DNA from: an uncultured Muribaculaceae bacterium
GTDB taxonomy: Bacteria; Bacteroidota; Bacteroidia; Bacteroidales; Muribaculaceae
DNA: 6,066 nucleotides
Assembly (NCBI GenBank): GCA_905209725.1
Contig: CAJLTZ010000109.1
Span: 1 to 6,066, forward strand
Direction: 5' to 3'
The translations under genes were made by a program, and so were the position numbers. The notes under the pieces were generated by a model. The model saw only the letters and a list, made by a program, of their open reading frames with translations. It searched no databases and was not told the DNA's origin. Numbering within the stretch: position 1 is the first letter of the stretch; the number at the start of each line of letters is the position of its first letter. Positions 1 to 6,064 of the stretch are shown here, piece by piece.

Positions 1-53
1 CCTCGAAAATACGCCGCCCCTGCGTTAACATTTTTTGTGGGATGGGGTCTAAA
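1..53 (+). repeat. Left copy of a 53-bp perfect terminal inverted repeat
   Basis: These 53 bases are the exact reverse complement of 6012-6064. The outer edge starts CCTCGAAAAT and the inner edge ends GGGGTCTAAA, after which the two copies diverge at once (next base A here, G in the other copy). The unit holds a GTTAAC palindrome, a run of six Ts and GC-rich blocks. This copy lies 78 bp beyond the stop codon of the helicase gene. The outer limit is unknown because the window begins inside or at the edge of the repeat. The repeat itself is seen directly; its nature (mobile element end, dispersed repeat or recombination site) is open. Confidence 0.95.
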
Positions 54-131
54 ACCCATACATCCAAATCCATCCTCAATTTTCCCGCAATTTCCCGGAA
101 TCATATATTCAAAGGCAATTTCCCTTTTCCT
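54..131. other. Spacer downstream of the helicase gene with short CAATTTCCC repeats
   Basis: This non-coding stretch lies between the helicase stop codon and the left inverted repeat. It holds three close copies of CAATTT(T)CCC at 77-87, 88-97 and 116-124. The first two are directly adjacent and differ by one T. A short AT-rich palindrome (GAAT, five bases, ATTC) sits at 98-110. I see no convincing GC-rich stem followed by a U-tract on the minus strand, so no intrinsic terminator is called, although the operon would be expected to end near here. Confidence 0.5.
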
Positions 132-1469
132 TTAAGGCAGGAGGGTGAGTAGGCGCTTGGAGCCTTTGATTTTGTGGATTTTGCAGGCGGCCACTACCTC
201 CGGCGCGTAGCCCTTGGCCAGCGACACAAGCGCATAGTGGTCGTAGACATCTATCTTGCCTACTGCCTCCGCCGGTATGCCACATTGCTTCACGATGAAT
301 CCCAACAGGTCGCCTCGCGATATCTTCTCTCGCTTTCCAGCCGACACATAAATCGTGTCTCCGGTTGTGGCCGGCACAGCCACACACTCATTATCGAGGC
401 GATATGTATCGTCGAACGAGATATAGTCCTTAACCGTCTCCTCGGGCCCTACAAGCACGTAGATGTCGCCCTCAGCCTCCACACGCGCCGTGCGGCCATT
501 GCGGTGGGTATAGGTCTCGGCAGTGAGCGGCTGATGATAATGCACCACTCCCCGCACATCGCGGATGTCAAGGCCACGCGCCGCAAGGTCGGTGGCCACA
601 AGCAGAGGCCGCGTGCCATTATTGAACATCGCCAACGCCTTCTCGCGGTCGCGCTGGTCGAGGGCGCCGTGATACAACACCGCCGGCATCCCCTTCTTCT
701 GCAGGAACTGAGACACACGCTCGGCACTCTCACGATGGTTCACAAAGATTATCATCCTCTGCACGCCATCCCCCTTCGCGGCGATATTACGCAGCAGAAG
801 CAGCAGGGAGTCCAGTTTGTCGTTGGCATCGGAATCCACGCGGTGCACGCGCATCCTATTCCGCAGGCGCTCATTGCCGCCAAGGTAATCGAGAGTGACA
901 GGATTATTCAGCGACAGAAATTCCGGCAGGATGTCGGCACGTGTGGCAGAAGTCAATATCACACGGCTCACATTCTTCAGCCTCTCCACAATCTTCTTCA
1001 TCTCCTTCTCAAAACCGAGTTCGAGGCTCTTGTCAAACTCATCGAGCACAAGGATACGCGTCGGGAGCAACTCCACGTTGCGGCGCTGCATATGGTCGAG
1101 CAGACGCCCCGGCGTAGCCACGATGATATCAGTGCCCGCCGCAAGTGAATTCACCTCATCCTCCACCTTGTGGCCCCCATAGAGCGGAGTCACCTTGAAT
1201 CCGGAGGCAATCGCACCCAACACACCGGAAATCTGAATCACCAGTTCGCGCGAGGGGGCAATTATCACAGCCTGTACCCTCCCCGTAGAGGGCTTTAGGA
1301 ATTTAAGAAGGGCGAGAGAGAACGCAAGGGTCTTGCCACTCCCGGTGGGCGACAGCAGGATAATGTCACGACCCTCGGAAGATGTCTGCATCATCCGGGT
1401 CTGCATAGGATTCAACTCCTCAATTCCCAATTTATCAGCCACTAACGGCAAAAACTCCTTCTCTCTCAT
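132..1469 (-). CDS. dbpA: DbpA-type DEAD-box ATP-dependent RNA helicase
   Basis: This is a 445-residue superfamily 2 RNA helicase, predicted to unwind or remodel RNA with ATP in the cytoplasm. Both RecA-like domains carry the full motif set: Q-motif glutamine at residue 23, Walker A SPTGSGKT 40-47, Ia APSREL 71-76, Ib TPGR 119-122, motif II DEFD 143-146 (in place of DEAD), III SAT 174-176, IV around 240-247, V ATDLAARGLD 292-301, and VI HRNGRTAR 322-329. Residues 370-443 match the DbpA C-terminal RNA-binding fold, which in Escherichia coli DbpA recognises hairpin 92 of 23S rRNA. A role in large-subunit assembly is therefore inferred. I chose the ATG at 1469; an in-frame TTG two codons upstream is less likely. 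The gene is last in the cluster, 58 bp after recG, and may have its own promoter. The family is certain; the exact RNA target is inferred. Confidence 0.93.
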   Translation of the reverse strand: MREKEFLPLVADKLGIEELNPMQTRMMQTSSEGRDIILLSPTGSGKTLAFSLALLKFLKPSTGRVQAVIIAPSRELVIQISGVLGAIASGFKVTPLYGGHKVEDEVNSLAAGTDIIVATPGRLLDHMQRRNVELLPTRILVLDEFDKSLELGFEKEMKKIVERLKNVSRVILTSATRADILPEFLSLNNPVTLDYLGGNERLRNRMRVHRVDSDANDKLDSLLLLLRNIAAKGDGVQRMIIFVNHRESAERVSQFLQKKGMPAVLYHGALDQRDREKALAMFNNGTRPLLVATDLAARGLDIRDVRGVVHYHQPLTAETYTHRNGRTARVEAEGDIYVLVGPEETVKDYISFDDTYRLDNECVAVPATTGDTIYVSAGKREKISRGDLLGFIVKQCGIPAEAVGKIDVYDHYALVSLAKGYAPEVVAACKIHKIKGSKRLLTLLP

Positions 1470-1492
1470 ATACAAACACTTTCAAAAGAAAA

Positions 1493-1500
1493 CAAAATTA
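1493..1500 (-). promoter_or_regulatory. Candidate -7 box of an internal promoter for the helicase gene
   Basis: The minus strand reads TAATTTTG here, matching the Bacteroidota -7 consensus TAnnTTTG. It lies in the recG-helicase junction, 23 bp upstream of the chosen ATG. The same octamer occurs upstream of the TetR-type gene. No good TTTG-like -33 box is present at the expected distance of about 20 bp, so the call is tentative. If real, the 5' leader would be very short. Confidence 0.33.
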
Positions 1501-1527
1501 GCCGGAAGCCTGCACAGCACCATCACT

Positions 1528-3699
1528 TCAGGAAATCTGGCTCCAGTTGATGGTCTTGGCAAACCGGTAATGCAATTCCGAGCGCAGCGTGGCCACTCCC
1601 ATCTGCGACAGATGCATGGCCTCTCCTGCATTTCCCCTCGCACCATTCTGCTCCGCATCATCGGCCGATGACGCAGCAGGACGTTCCAGTAGTTCCGGAT
1701 GCGCATCGAGGATGCGGGTGGCGCATTCGCGGGCAATGTTGAGAATCTGGCCGTCGGTGGCTAGATTGGCCACCTGCAGGTTGAACGCCAACCCGCTCTG
1801 CTGCGTGCCCTCCATATCGCCGGGACCGCGAAGGCGCATATCGGCCTCCGAAATCAGAAAACCGTCGCTCGTGTCGGCCATAATCTGCAGGCGCTTCTTC
1901 GTGTCGCCACCGGTCTCGGCCTTAGTGACAAGAATGCAATAACTCCTGTCGCTGCCACGCCCCACACGTCCGCGCAACTGGTGCAACTGAGAAAGGCCGA
2001 ACCGCTCGGCATTCTCGATCAGCATCACCGAGGCGTTAGGCACATTCACCCCCACCTCAATCACAGTGGTGGCCACAAGGATGCGCGCTTCGCCCGACAC
2101 AAACCGCTGCATATTAGCCTCCTTCACATCGGCCTTCATCCTACCGTGCACACAGACTGTCTCATACTGTGGAAACAAGCCACGGATTCGCTCAAAACCA
2201 GTCTCCACGCTCTTCAGCTCCAGCTTAGGATTCTCCGCGATAAGCGGATATACCACATAGACCTGTCTTCCGGCAGCGAGTTCACGACCGAGTAGCCGAT
2301 TCACCTCCATGCGGTTATTATCATAACGCAGATATGTTTCCACAGGTTTACGCCCCGGCGGCAATTCATCTATCACGCTTACATCCAGGTCGCCATAGAC
2401 GGTCATCGCCAGTGTGCGGGGAATCGGTGTGGCTGTCATCACCAGCACATGCGGCGCCACCTCTCCCTTCTTCCACATCCTCGCCCTCTGCGCCACTCCG
2501 AAGCGGTGCTGCTCATCAATCACAGCAAGGCCAAGACGATGAAACACCACCGTGTCCTCAATCAGCGCATGCGTGCCGACCACGATATGGATTGAGCCGT
2601 CGGCCAATCCGGCCAGCACCTCGCGACGCTTCTTGGAGCGCGTGCTGCCAGTGAGCAATTCCACCCTGAGGCCTATCTTTTCCCCCCATTCCGACAATGT
2701 TTCATAATGCTGCGAGGCAAGGATCTCAGTAGGAGCCATCAAAGCCCCCTGACAACCATTGTCCACAGCCATCAGCATCGACATAAACGCCACCATCGTC
2801 TTTCCCGACCCCACGTCGCCCTGGATGAGGCGGTTCATCTGCCTGCCATAGCGCATGTCGGCCCTTATCTCGCGGAGCACACGCTTTTGTGCTCCCGTCA
2901 GCTGGAAAGGTATGCATTCGGAATAGTAACGGTTGAATTTCTCACCGATTGTGGGGAACGGTATTCCTTTGATGCGCACGCTTCTTTCGCGGGCATAGCG
3001 CAGGATATTGAGTTGCAGATAGAAAAGTTCCTCGAATTTCATCCGCTCCCGGGCGCACTGAAGAGAGTCGCTGTCGTCGGGGAAATGGAGATTGCGGATG
3101 GTGTCGGCAAGCGGCATCAGGTGATATTCGCGGCGCACTTCCTCGGGAAGAGTGTCGGGCACAGTGGCAAAACCGGGATGGTCGATAAGATTGCGGGCAA
3201 TGCGCCCGAGGGTCTTGGGTGTGTAACCCTTCTTGCGGGCCTTCTCCGTGAGATTGTATACGCCCCAGAAACCCTTCGGGAGATTCTCAGGGTCGAGGCG
3301 GGTGACCTCGGGATGGACCATCTGCCAGTTGCCCTGATAGTTCTGCGGTTTGCCGAAGAGTATATATTCCACCCCGGTGGTATAGGCCTTCTGAATGTCG
3401 CGGACGCGTGCGAACCAAACCACCAGCATCAGCCGGTCGCCATCATCGAAGAGCCCCATGAGTCGCTGGCGAGCACCCTCCCCCACCGTCTCGAACGAGC
3501 GGAAGCGGCCGCGGATCTGCAGCAAAGGCATCTCCCCGCTGAAGTCGCGGATATGATAGAAGCGGCTGCGGTCCACATGGCGGAACGGGAAGCAATAGGC
3601 AAGGTCGCGGAAGGTGTGGATGTCGAATTCCTCACCAAGGAGTTTGGCACGCGCCTCGCCTACCCCTTTCAGATATTTGATGTCGGTGGTAAAGAACAC
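1528..3699 (-). CDS. recG: ATP-dependent DNA helicase RecG
   Basis: RecG is a monomeric superfamily 2 DNA translocase that regresses stalled replication forks and processes branched recombination intermediates. The 723-residue product has a helix-hairpin-helix-like start (KGVGEARAKLL, 11-21) and an OB-fold wedge region (about 55-140) for junction binding. The motor follows: Q-like segment FQLTGAQ 265-271, Walker A GDVGSGKT 294-301, Ia APTEILA 322-328, DEQH box 395-398, TATPIPRT 422-429, motif V around 541-556, and motif VI QLRGRVGRG 574-582. The RecG-typical TRG region spans about 613-636. The start is the GTG at 3699, directly behind an A-rich run; no in-frame ATG lies between it and an in-frame stop in the end of ispD. 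The product is slightly longer than the usual roughly 680-700 residues, apparently because of a hydrophilic stretch at about 673-695. It starts 19 bp after the ispD stop, so co-transcription is likely. Confidence 0.97.
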   Translation of the reverse strand: MFFTTDIKYLKGVGEARAKLLGEEFDIHTFRDLAYCFPFRHVDRSRFYHIRDFSGEMPLLQIRGRFRSFETVGEGARQRLMGLFDDGDRLMLVVWFARVRDIQKAYTTGVEYILFGKPQNYQGNWQMVHPEVTRLDPENLPKGFWGVYNLTEKARKKGYTPKTLGRIARNLIDHPGFATVPDTLPEEVRREYHLMPLADTIRNLHFPDDSDSLQCARERMKFEELFYLQLNILRYARERSVRIKGIPFPTIGEKFNRYYSECIPFQLTGAQKRVLREIRADMRYGRQMNRLIQGDVGSGKTMVAFMSMLMAVDNGCQGALMAPTEILASQHYETLSEWGEKIGLRVELLTGSTRSKKRREVLAGLADGSIHIVVGTHALIEDTVVFHRLGLAVIDEQHRFGVAQRARMWKKGEVAPHVLVMTATPIPRTLAMTVYGDLDVSVIDELPPGRKPVETYLRYDNNRMEVNRLLGRELAAGRQVYVVYPLIAENPKLELKSVETGFERIRGLFPQYETVCVHGRMKADVKEANMQRFVSGEARILVATTVIEVGVNVPNASVMLIENAERFGLSQLHQLRGRVGRGSDRSYCILVTKAETGGDTKKRLQIMADTSDGFLISEADMRLRGPGDMEGTQQSGLAFNLQVANLATDGQILNIARECATRILDAHPELLERPAASSADDAEQNGARGNAGEAMHLSQMGVATLRSELHYRFAKTINWSQIS

Positions 3700-3718
3700 T
3701 TTTTTTCGAGGATGAGCA

Positions 3719-4435
3719 CTAACTGTTTTCCATCAGCGTCCGGGCGATGAGCAGATCGCGCGGATTGGTGACCTTCAAATTTATCGGCGATCCCTCGAAG
3801 AGGCTGACCTCATAGCCGGCGGCCTCCACAAGGGATGCCTCGTCGGAGAATAACGCTTTGCCCGCCTCGACGGCATCATCAGAATTGGCAAGGCGGAAAC
3901 TCCGCTTGAGCACGTCGGCACGGAATGTCTGCGGCGTCTGCACGGCGCGGAAGAGAGCGCGGTCCACAGCATGTGAGCGCACACTGTCGGGTGCGTCGAG
4001 TTGGCGGAGAGAGTCGGTGACGGCCACAGCGGGGATGGCGGCAAGATGCTGCGCGGCGCACTGCCATGCCCTTGAAATCAGTTCGGGGCTGACCAAAGGA
4101 CGCGCTGCGTCGTGGACTGCTATCAGCGCCTCCTCTGAGTCGGGGATATCCATCAGCCCGTTAAATACCGAATGGCTGCGGCTACGTCCTCCCGCCACCA
4201 GCGTGACCTCTATCCGGCGGTCGGCCTCCGGCAATTCGGCATAGAGCGTATCCCAGAGGTCGAAAAAGCCGGGATGCAGCACAAGAATGATATGGGTGGC
4301 CGAATCCTCGGCGTGAAACGCGCGGACCGACCACCATAACATAGGAATGCCCAGCAGTAACTGAAACTGCTTGGGCAAATCTCCTCCGGCGCGGAGACCT
4401 TCGCCTCCGGCCACTATCACTGCGTATTTTTTCAT
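3719..4435 (-). CDS. ispD: 2-C-methyl-D-erythritol 4-phosphate cytidylyltransferase (IspD)
   Basis: IspD transfers CMP from CTP to 2-C-methyl-D-erythritol 4-phosphate, releasing pyrophosphate, in the third step of the cytosolic MEP pathway to isoprenoid precursors. The 238-residue length is normal. The N-terminal glycine-rich nucleotide loop (residues 9-18) is followed by PKQF 21-24; Arg15 and Lys22 match the catalytic Arg20 and Lys27 of the E. coli enzyme. AGGRSRSHSV 81-90 and the signature VHDAARP 107-113 (Asp109, Arg112) are intact. Arg144 and Lys221 (in NLKVTNP) fit the substrate-binding Arg157 and Lys213. The ATG overlaps the fabG stop by one base (TAATG), which suggests translational coupling. 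The next pathway enzyme often found beside it, IspF, is absent from this window and is not fused to the protein. RecG follows 19 bp downstream. Confidence 0.97.
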   Translation of the reverse strand: MKKYAVIVAGGEGLRAGGDLPKQFQLLLGIPMLWWSVRAFHAEDSATHIILVLHPGFFDLWDTLYAELPEADRRIEVTLVAGGRSRSHSVFNGLMDIPDSEEALIAVHDAARPLVSPELISRAWQCAAQHLAAIPAVAVTDSLRQLDAPDSVRSHAVDRALFRAVQTPQTFRADVLKRSFRLANSDDAVEAGKALFSDEASLVEAAGYEVSLFEGSPINLKVTNPRDLLIARTLMENS

Positions 4436-5181
4436 TACATATTCATGCCTCCGTCGACCTGAATCACCTGACCGGTGACATATCCCGACATGTCGGATGC
4501 AAGGAATGTGGCCACATTGGCGATATCCTCAGTCTTTCCGCCGCGACGGAGAGGAATTTTCTGGCACCATTCGGCACGCACTTCATCGGGAAGGGCTGCG
4601 GTCATGGCTGTCTCGATGAATCCGGGAGCTATGGCGTTGGCACGGATGCCACGTGAGCCTACCTCCTGGGCGATGCTCTTGGCGAGGGCGATAAGGCCTG
4701 CCTTCGAAGCTGCATAATTAGCCTGGCCTGCGTTGCCATGAACGCCTACCACGGATGCCATATTGATGATGGAGCCTGATTTCTGACGGATCATTATGGG
4801 CAGAACGGCATGGATATAGTTGAAAGCCGATTTAAGGTTGACTGCTATCACGGCGTCCCACTGCTGCTCGGTCATGCGGAGCATAAGGCCATCCTTGGTG
4901 ATGCCGGCATTGTTGACGAGGATGTCGATGTGGCCGAAGTCTTTCTTGATCTCTGCCACCACCTCTTCTGTGGCTGCAAAATCGGCTGCATTAGATGCAT
5001 AGCCCTTGCATTTCACACCATAGGCGGCAATCTCCTCCTCGGTCTTCTTGCCGTTCTCGTCGATTACAAGGTCGGTGAATGCAATATCACAACCCTCGGA
5101 AGCAAATTTCAGGGCAATCTCTTTGCCGATGCCACGGGCTGCGCCTGTGATTACGGCGACTTTTCCTTCAAGTAATTTCAT
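4435..5181 (-). CDS. fabG: 3-oxoacyl-ACP reductase FabG (short-chain dehydrogenase)
   Basis: This is a 248-residue classical short-chain dehydrogenase, predicted to reduce 3-oxoacyl-ACP with NADPH in type II fatty acid elongation in the cytoplasm. The cofactor loop TGAARGIG is at 12-19 and NNAG at 90-93. The catalytic tetrad Asn115, Ser143, Tyr156, Lys160 is complete, with YAASK at 156-160. The APGFIET segment (185-191) and C-terminal GYVTGQ and VDGG segments are FabG-like. Basic residues Lys134 and Arg177 align with E. coli Arg129 and Arg172, which contact the acyl carrier protein; this favours FabG over a catabolic SDR. The ATG at 5181 has only a weak purine stretch (AGAG) ahead of it, as is common in Bacteroidota. 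The gene lies 50 bp after the TetR-type gene and overlaps ispD by one base, so all three are probably one transcript. Substrate specificity is inferred. Confidence 0.93.
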   Translation of the reverse strand: MKLLEGKVAVITGAARGIGKEIALKFASEGCDIAFTDLVIDENGKKTEEEIAAYGVKCKGYASNAADFAATEEVVAEIKKDFGHIDILVNNAGITKDGLMLRMTEQQWDAVIAVNLKSAFNYIHAVLPIMIRQKSGSIINMASVVGVHGNAGQANYAASKAGLIALAKSIAQEVGSRGIRANAIAPGFIETAMTAALPDEVRAEWCQKIPLRRGGKTEDIANVATFLASDMSGYVTGQVIQVDGGMNM

Positions 5182-5231
5182 CTCTATATTGTTTTATCTC
5201 TTATATCTGTATTGTTTGTTGTTGTCGGCAT
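5182..5231. other. Regulator-fabG junction, no separate promoter seen
   Basis: This 50-bp AT-rich junction on the minus strand contains repeated ATA/AGAT-like words but no TAnnTTTG box and no hairpin. Read-through transcription from the regulator gene into fabG is the simplest reading. Confidence 0.4.
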
Positions 5232-5816
5232 TTATCTGCGCTTTATGCCTTTAAGCACCAGCTCAGTCATCATCCGCTTCACATCCTCCTTGCCGATTCC
5301 ATATTCGGAAAGGGAGTTTCGGATATATGGCACGTCAATGCCGTGGATTGCATTGGTGATAAGAATAGCCCAGTCCTTCACGTTGGGGATTTCAAAGTCA
5401 CCGCAATCCACCCCTTCCTGAAGGATGTTGATGAGCATGGAGATCTCCTTCTTGGAGATTACGGCGCGGGCGCGGTCCACCTTTCGCACGTCGCGGAAGA
5501 ATCCGGCCCTCAGCGAACCGTTACGGCTCACAATCTCACGCATCGTCTCAAGCCTTGTCTCCACATATTCGTAGAGTTTCTGCTCCGGCGATATTGGCTT
5601 CGCCACAATCATGCGGAGGTTGCGCAGAAGGTCGTCGGTCTCCGTTTCAATCACGGCGTTGAAGATTTCGCGCTTGCTCTTGAAATAGGTGTAGATGGTG
5701 CGCCGGCCTTTGTCGGAGGCAGCGGCGATATCGTTCATGGTAGTGTTTTCCACTCCCTTTCTGGCGAAAAGGGAACGGGCCACCTCAATGAATCTGTCGC
5801 GGGTTTTCTTTACCAT
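5232..5816 (-). CDS. TetR/AcrR family transcriptional regulator
   Basis: This 194-residue protein has the TetR plan: an N-terminal three-helix DNA-binding domain (about residues 6-52) and a helical ligand and dimer domain (about 60-190). The recognition region runs from TTMNDIAAAS (25-34) through GRRTIYTYFKSKREIF (37-52), with the family's typical aromatic pair Y42 and Y44-F45. The C-terminal domain is diverse and gives no ligand. The ATG at 5816 places the DNA-binding domain at the usual distance from the N-terminus. Being first in the cluster and 50 bp ahead of fabG, it probably controls its own operon, as many TetR proteins do. A role in sensing a fatty-acyl or envelope signal is only inferred from the fabG neighbour; FabR of E. 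coli is a functional parallel, not a demonstrated orthologue. Confidence 0.9.
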   Translation of the reverse strand: MVKKTRDRFIEVARSLFARKGVENTTMNDIAAASDKGRRTIYTYFKSKREIFNAVIETETDDLLRNLRMIVAKPISPEQKLYEYVETRLETMREIVSRNGSLRAGFFRDVRKVDRARAVISKKEISMLINILQEGVDCGDFEIPNVKDWAILITNAIHGIDVPYIRNSLSEYGIGKEDVKRMMTELVLKGIKRR

Positions 5817-5854
5817 ATTTCGGGCTATAGGAATCGAGGCATCTCAGTATTGCC

Positions 5855-5884
5855 AAGGCCTTAATGCGGGAAAAGCAGGGCCTT
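5855..5884. promoter_or_regulatory. Inverted AAGGCC / GGCCTT arms in the regulator leader
   Basis: AAGGCC (5855-5860) and GGCCTT (5879-5884) form a 6-bp stem with an 18-base loop. The left arm is itself part of a perfect 8-bp palindrome, AAGGCCTT (5855-5862). The element lies in the presumed 5' leader of the regulator mRNA and could be a weak hairpin or a pair of protein-binding half-sites. No T-tract follows on the minus strand, so it is not a terminator. Confidence 0.22.
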
Positions 5885-5897
5885 TCAAGCGCGTTGA
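5885..5897. promoter_or_regulatory. Candidate operator palindrome in the regulator leader
   Basis: TCAA and TTGA arms flank a GCGCG centre, giving a 13-bp near-palindrome just downstream of the predicted start of transcription and 69 bp before the regulator ATG. A repressor bound here could block the cluster's promoter. The arms are short and no second copy is seen, so chance is a real alternative. Confidence 0.22.
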
Positions 5898-5911
5898 GTG
5901 CGTGTTTTCCG

Positions 5912-5945
5912 CAAAATTAACAAAAAAATTCAAATAGCTGGCAAT
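5912..5945 (-). promoter_or_regulatory. Candidate Bacteroidota promoter of the five-gene cluster
   Basis: On the minus strand TAATTTTG (5919-5912) matches the -7 consensus TAnnTTTG, and ATTG (5945-5942) lies 22 bp upstream as a degenerate TTTG -33 box. An AT-rich, T-rich spacer separates them. Transcription would start near 5905 and give a leader of about 90 bases before the regulator ATG. This is the best promoter candidate in the only long intergenic region, but the -33 box is imperfect. Confidence 0.4.
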
Positions 5946-5989
5946 TCCCCCTCCGATATTATCTACAATTATTCATAAAAGCGCCAATC

Positions 5990-6001
5990 CGACCAATGTC
6001 G
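5990..6001. promoter_or_regulatory. Short inverted motif CGAC-N4-GTCG upstream of the promoter
   Basis: CGAC and GTCG arms surround CAAT at the inner side of the right terminal repeat. Just beside it CCAAT occurs twice, 9 bp apart (5984-5988 and 5993-5997). The position upstream of the predicted promoter would suit an activator or repressor site, but arm length is only four bases. Confidence 0.15.
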
Positions 6002-6011
6002 TCGACTCACC

Positions 6012-6064
6012 TTTAGACCCCATCCCACAAAAAATGTTAACGCAGGGGCGGCGTATTTTCGAGG
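6012..6064 (-). repeat. Right copy of a 53-bp perfect terminal inverted repeat
   Basis: These bases are the exact reverse complement of 1-53 with no mismatch. The inner edge begins TTTAGACCCC and the outer edge ends TTTTCGAGG, followed by two more bases (AA) that fall outside the visible left copy. The repeat sits about 195 bp upstream of the regulator ATG, beyond the candidate promoter. It carries no recognisable coding sequence within the visible part. Identity over 53 bp far exceeds chance; the role is unknown. Confidence 0.95.

Noticed and set aside
174..1148. Long plus-strand open frame (324 codons) opposite the helicase gene
   Set aside because: It is antisense to a gene with complete helicase motifs, shows no recognisable domain, and is His/Arg-rich as expected from reading the complement of a GC-rich gene.
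1470..1475. TTG start two codons upstream of the helicase ATG
   Set aside because: It adds only Met-Tyr; an ATG follows at once and is the more likely start.
1470..1527. Intrinsic terminator between recG and the helicase gene
   Set aside because: The minus strand has a T-rich run after a GC-rich stretch, but the possible stems (CCTG/CAGG, AGCC/GGCT) are four bases with long loops or internal mismatches.
3703..3712. TTTTCGAGGA in the ispD-recG junction, also found at the outer end of the right repeat (6056-6065)
   Set aside because: Only 10 bases are shared with no flanking similarity; a match of this length among all words of the repeat in 6 kb is within chance.
2707..3750. Long plus-strand open frame (347 codons) opposite recG
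   Set aside because: It lies almost wholly antisense to recG, runs into the end of ispD, and has no family resemblance. It is best explained by codon bias leaving few stops on the opposite strand.
3776..3783. TAAATTTG promoter box inside ispD as a recG promoter
   Set aside because: It encodes conserved IspD residues (NLK), lacks a -33 partner, and one such match is expected by chance.
5343..5864. Plus-strand open frame opposite the TetR-type gene
   Set aside because: It is antisense to a clear helix-turn-helix regulator and has no motif or plausible start context of its own.
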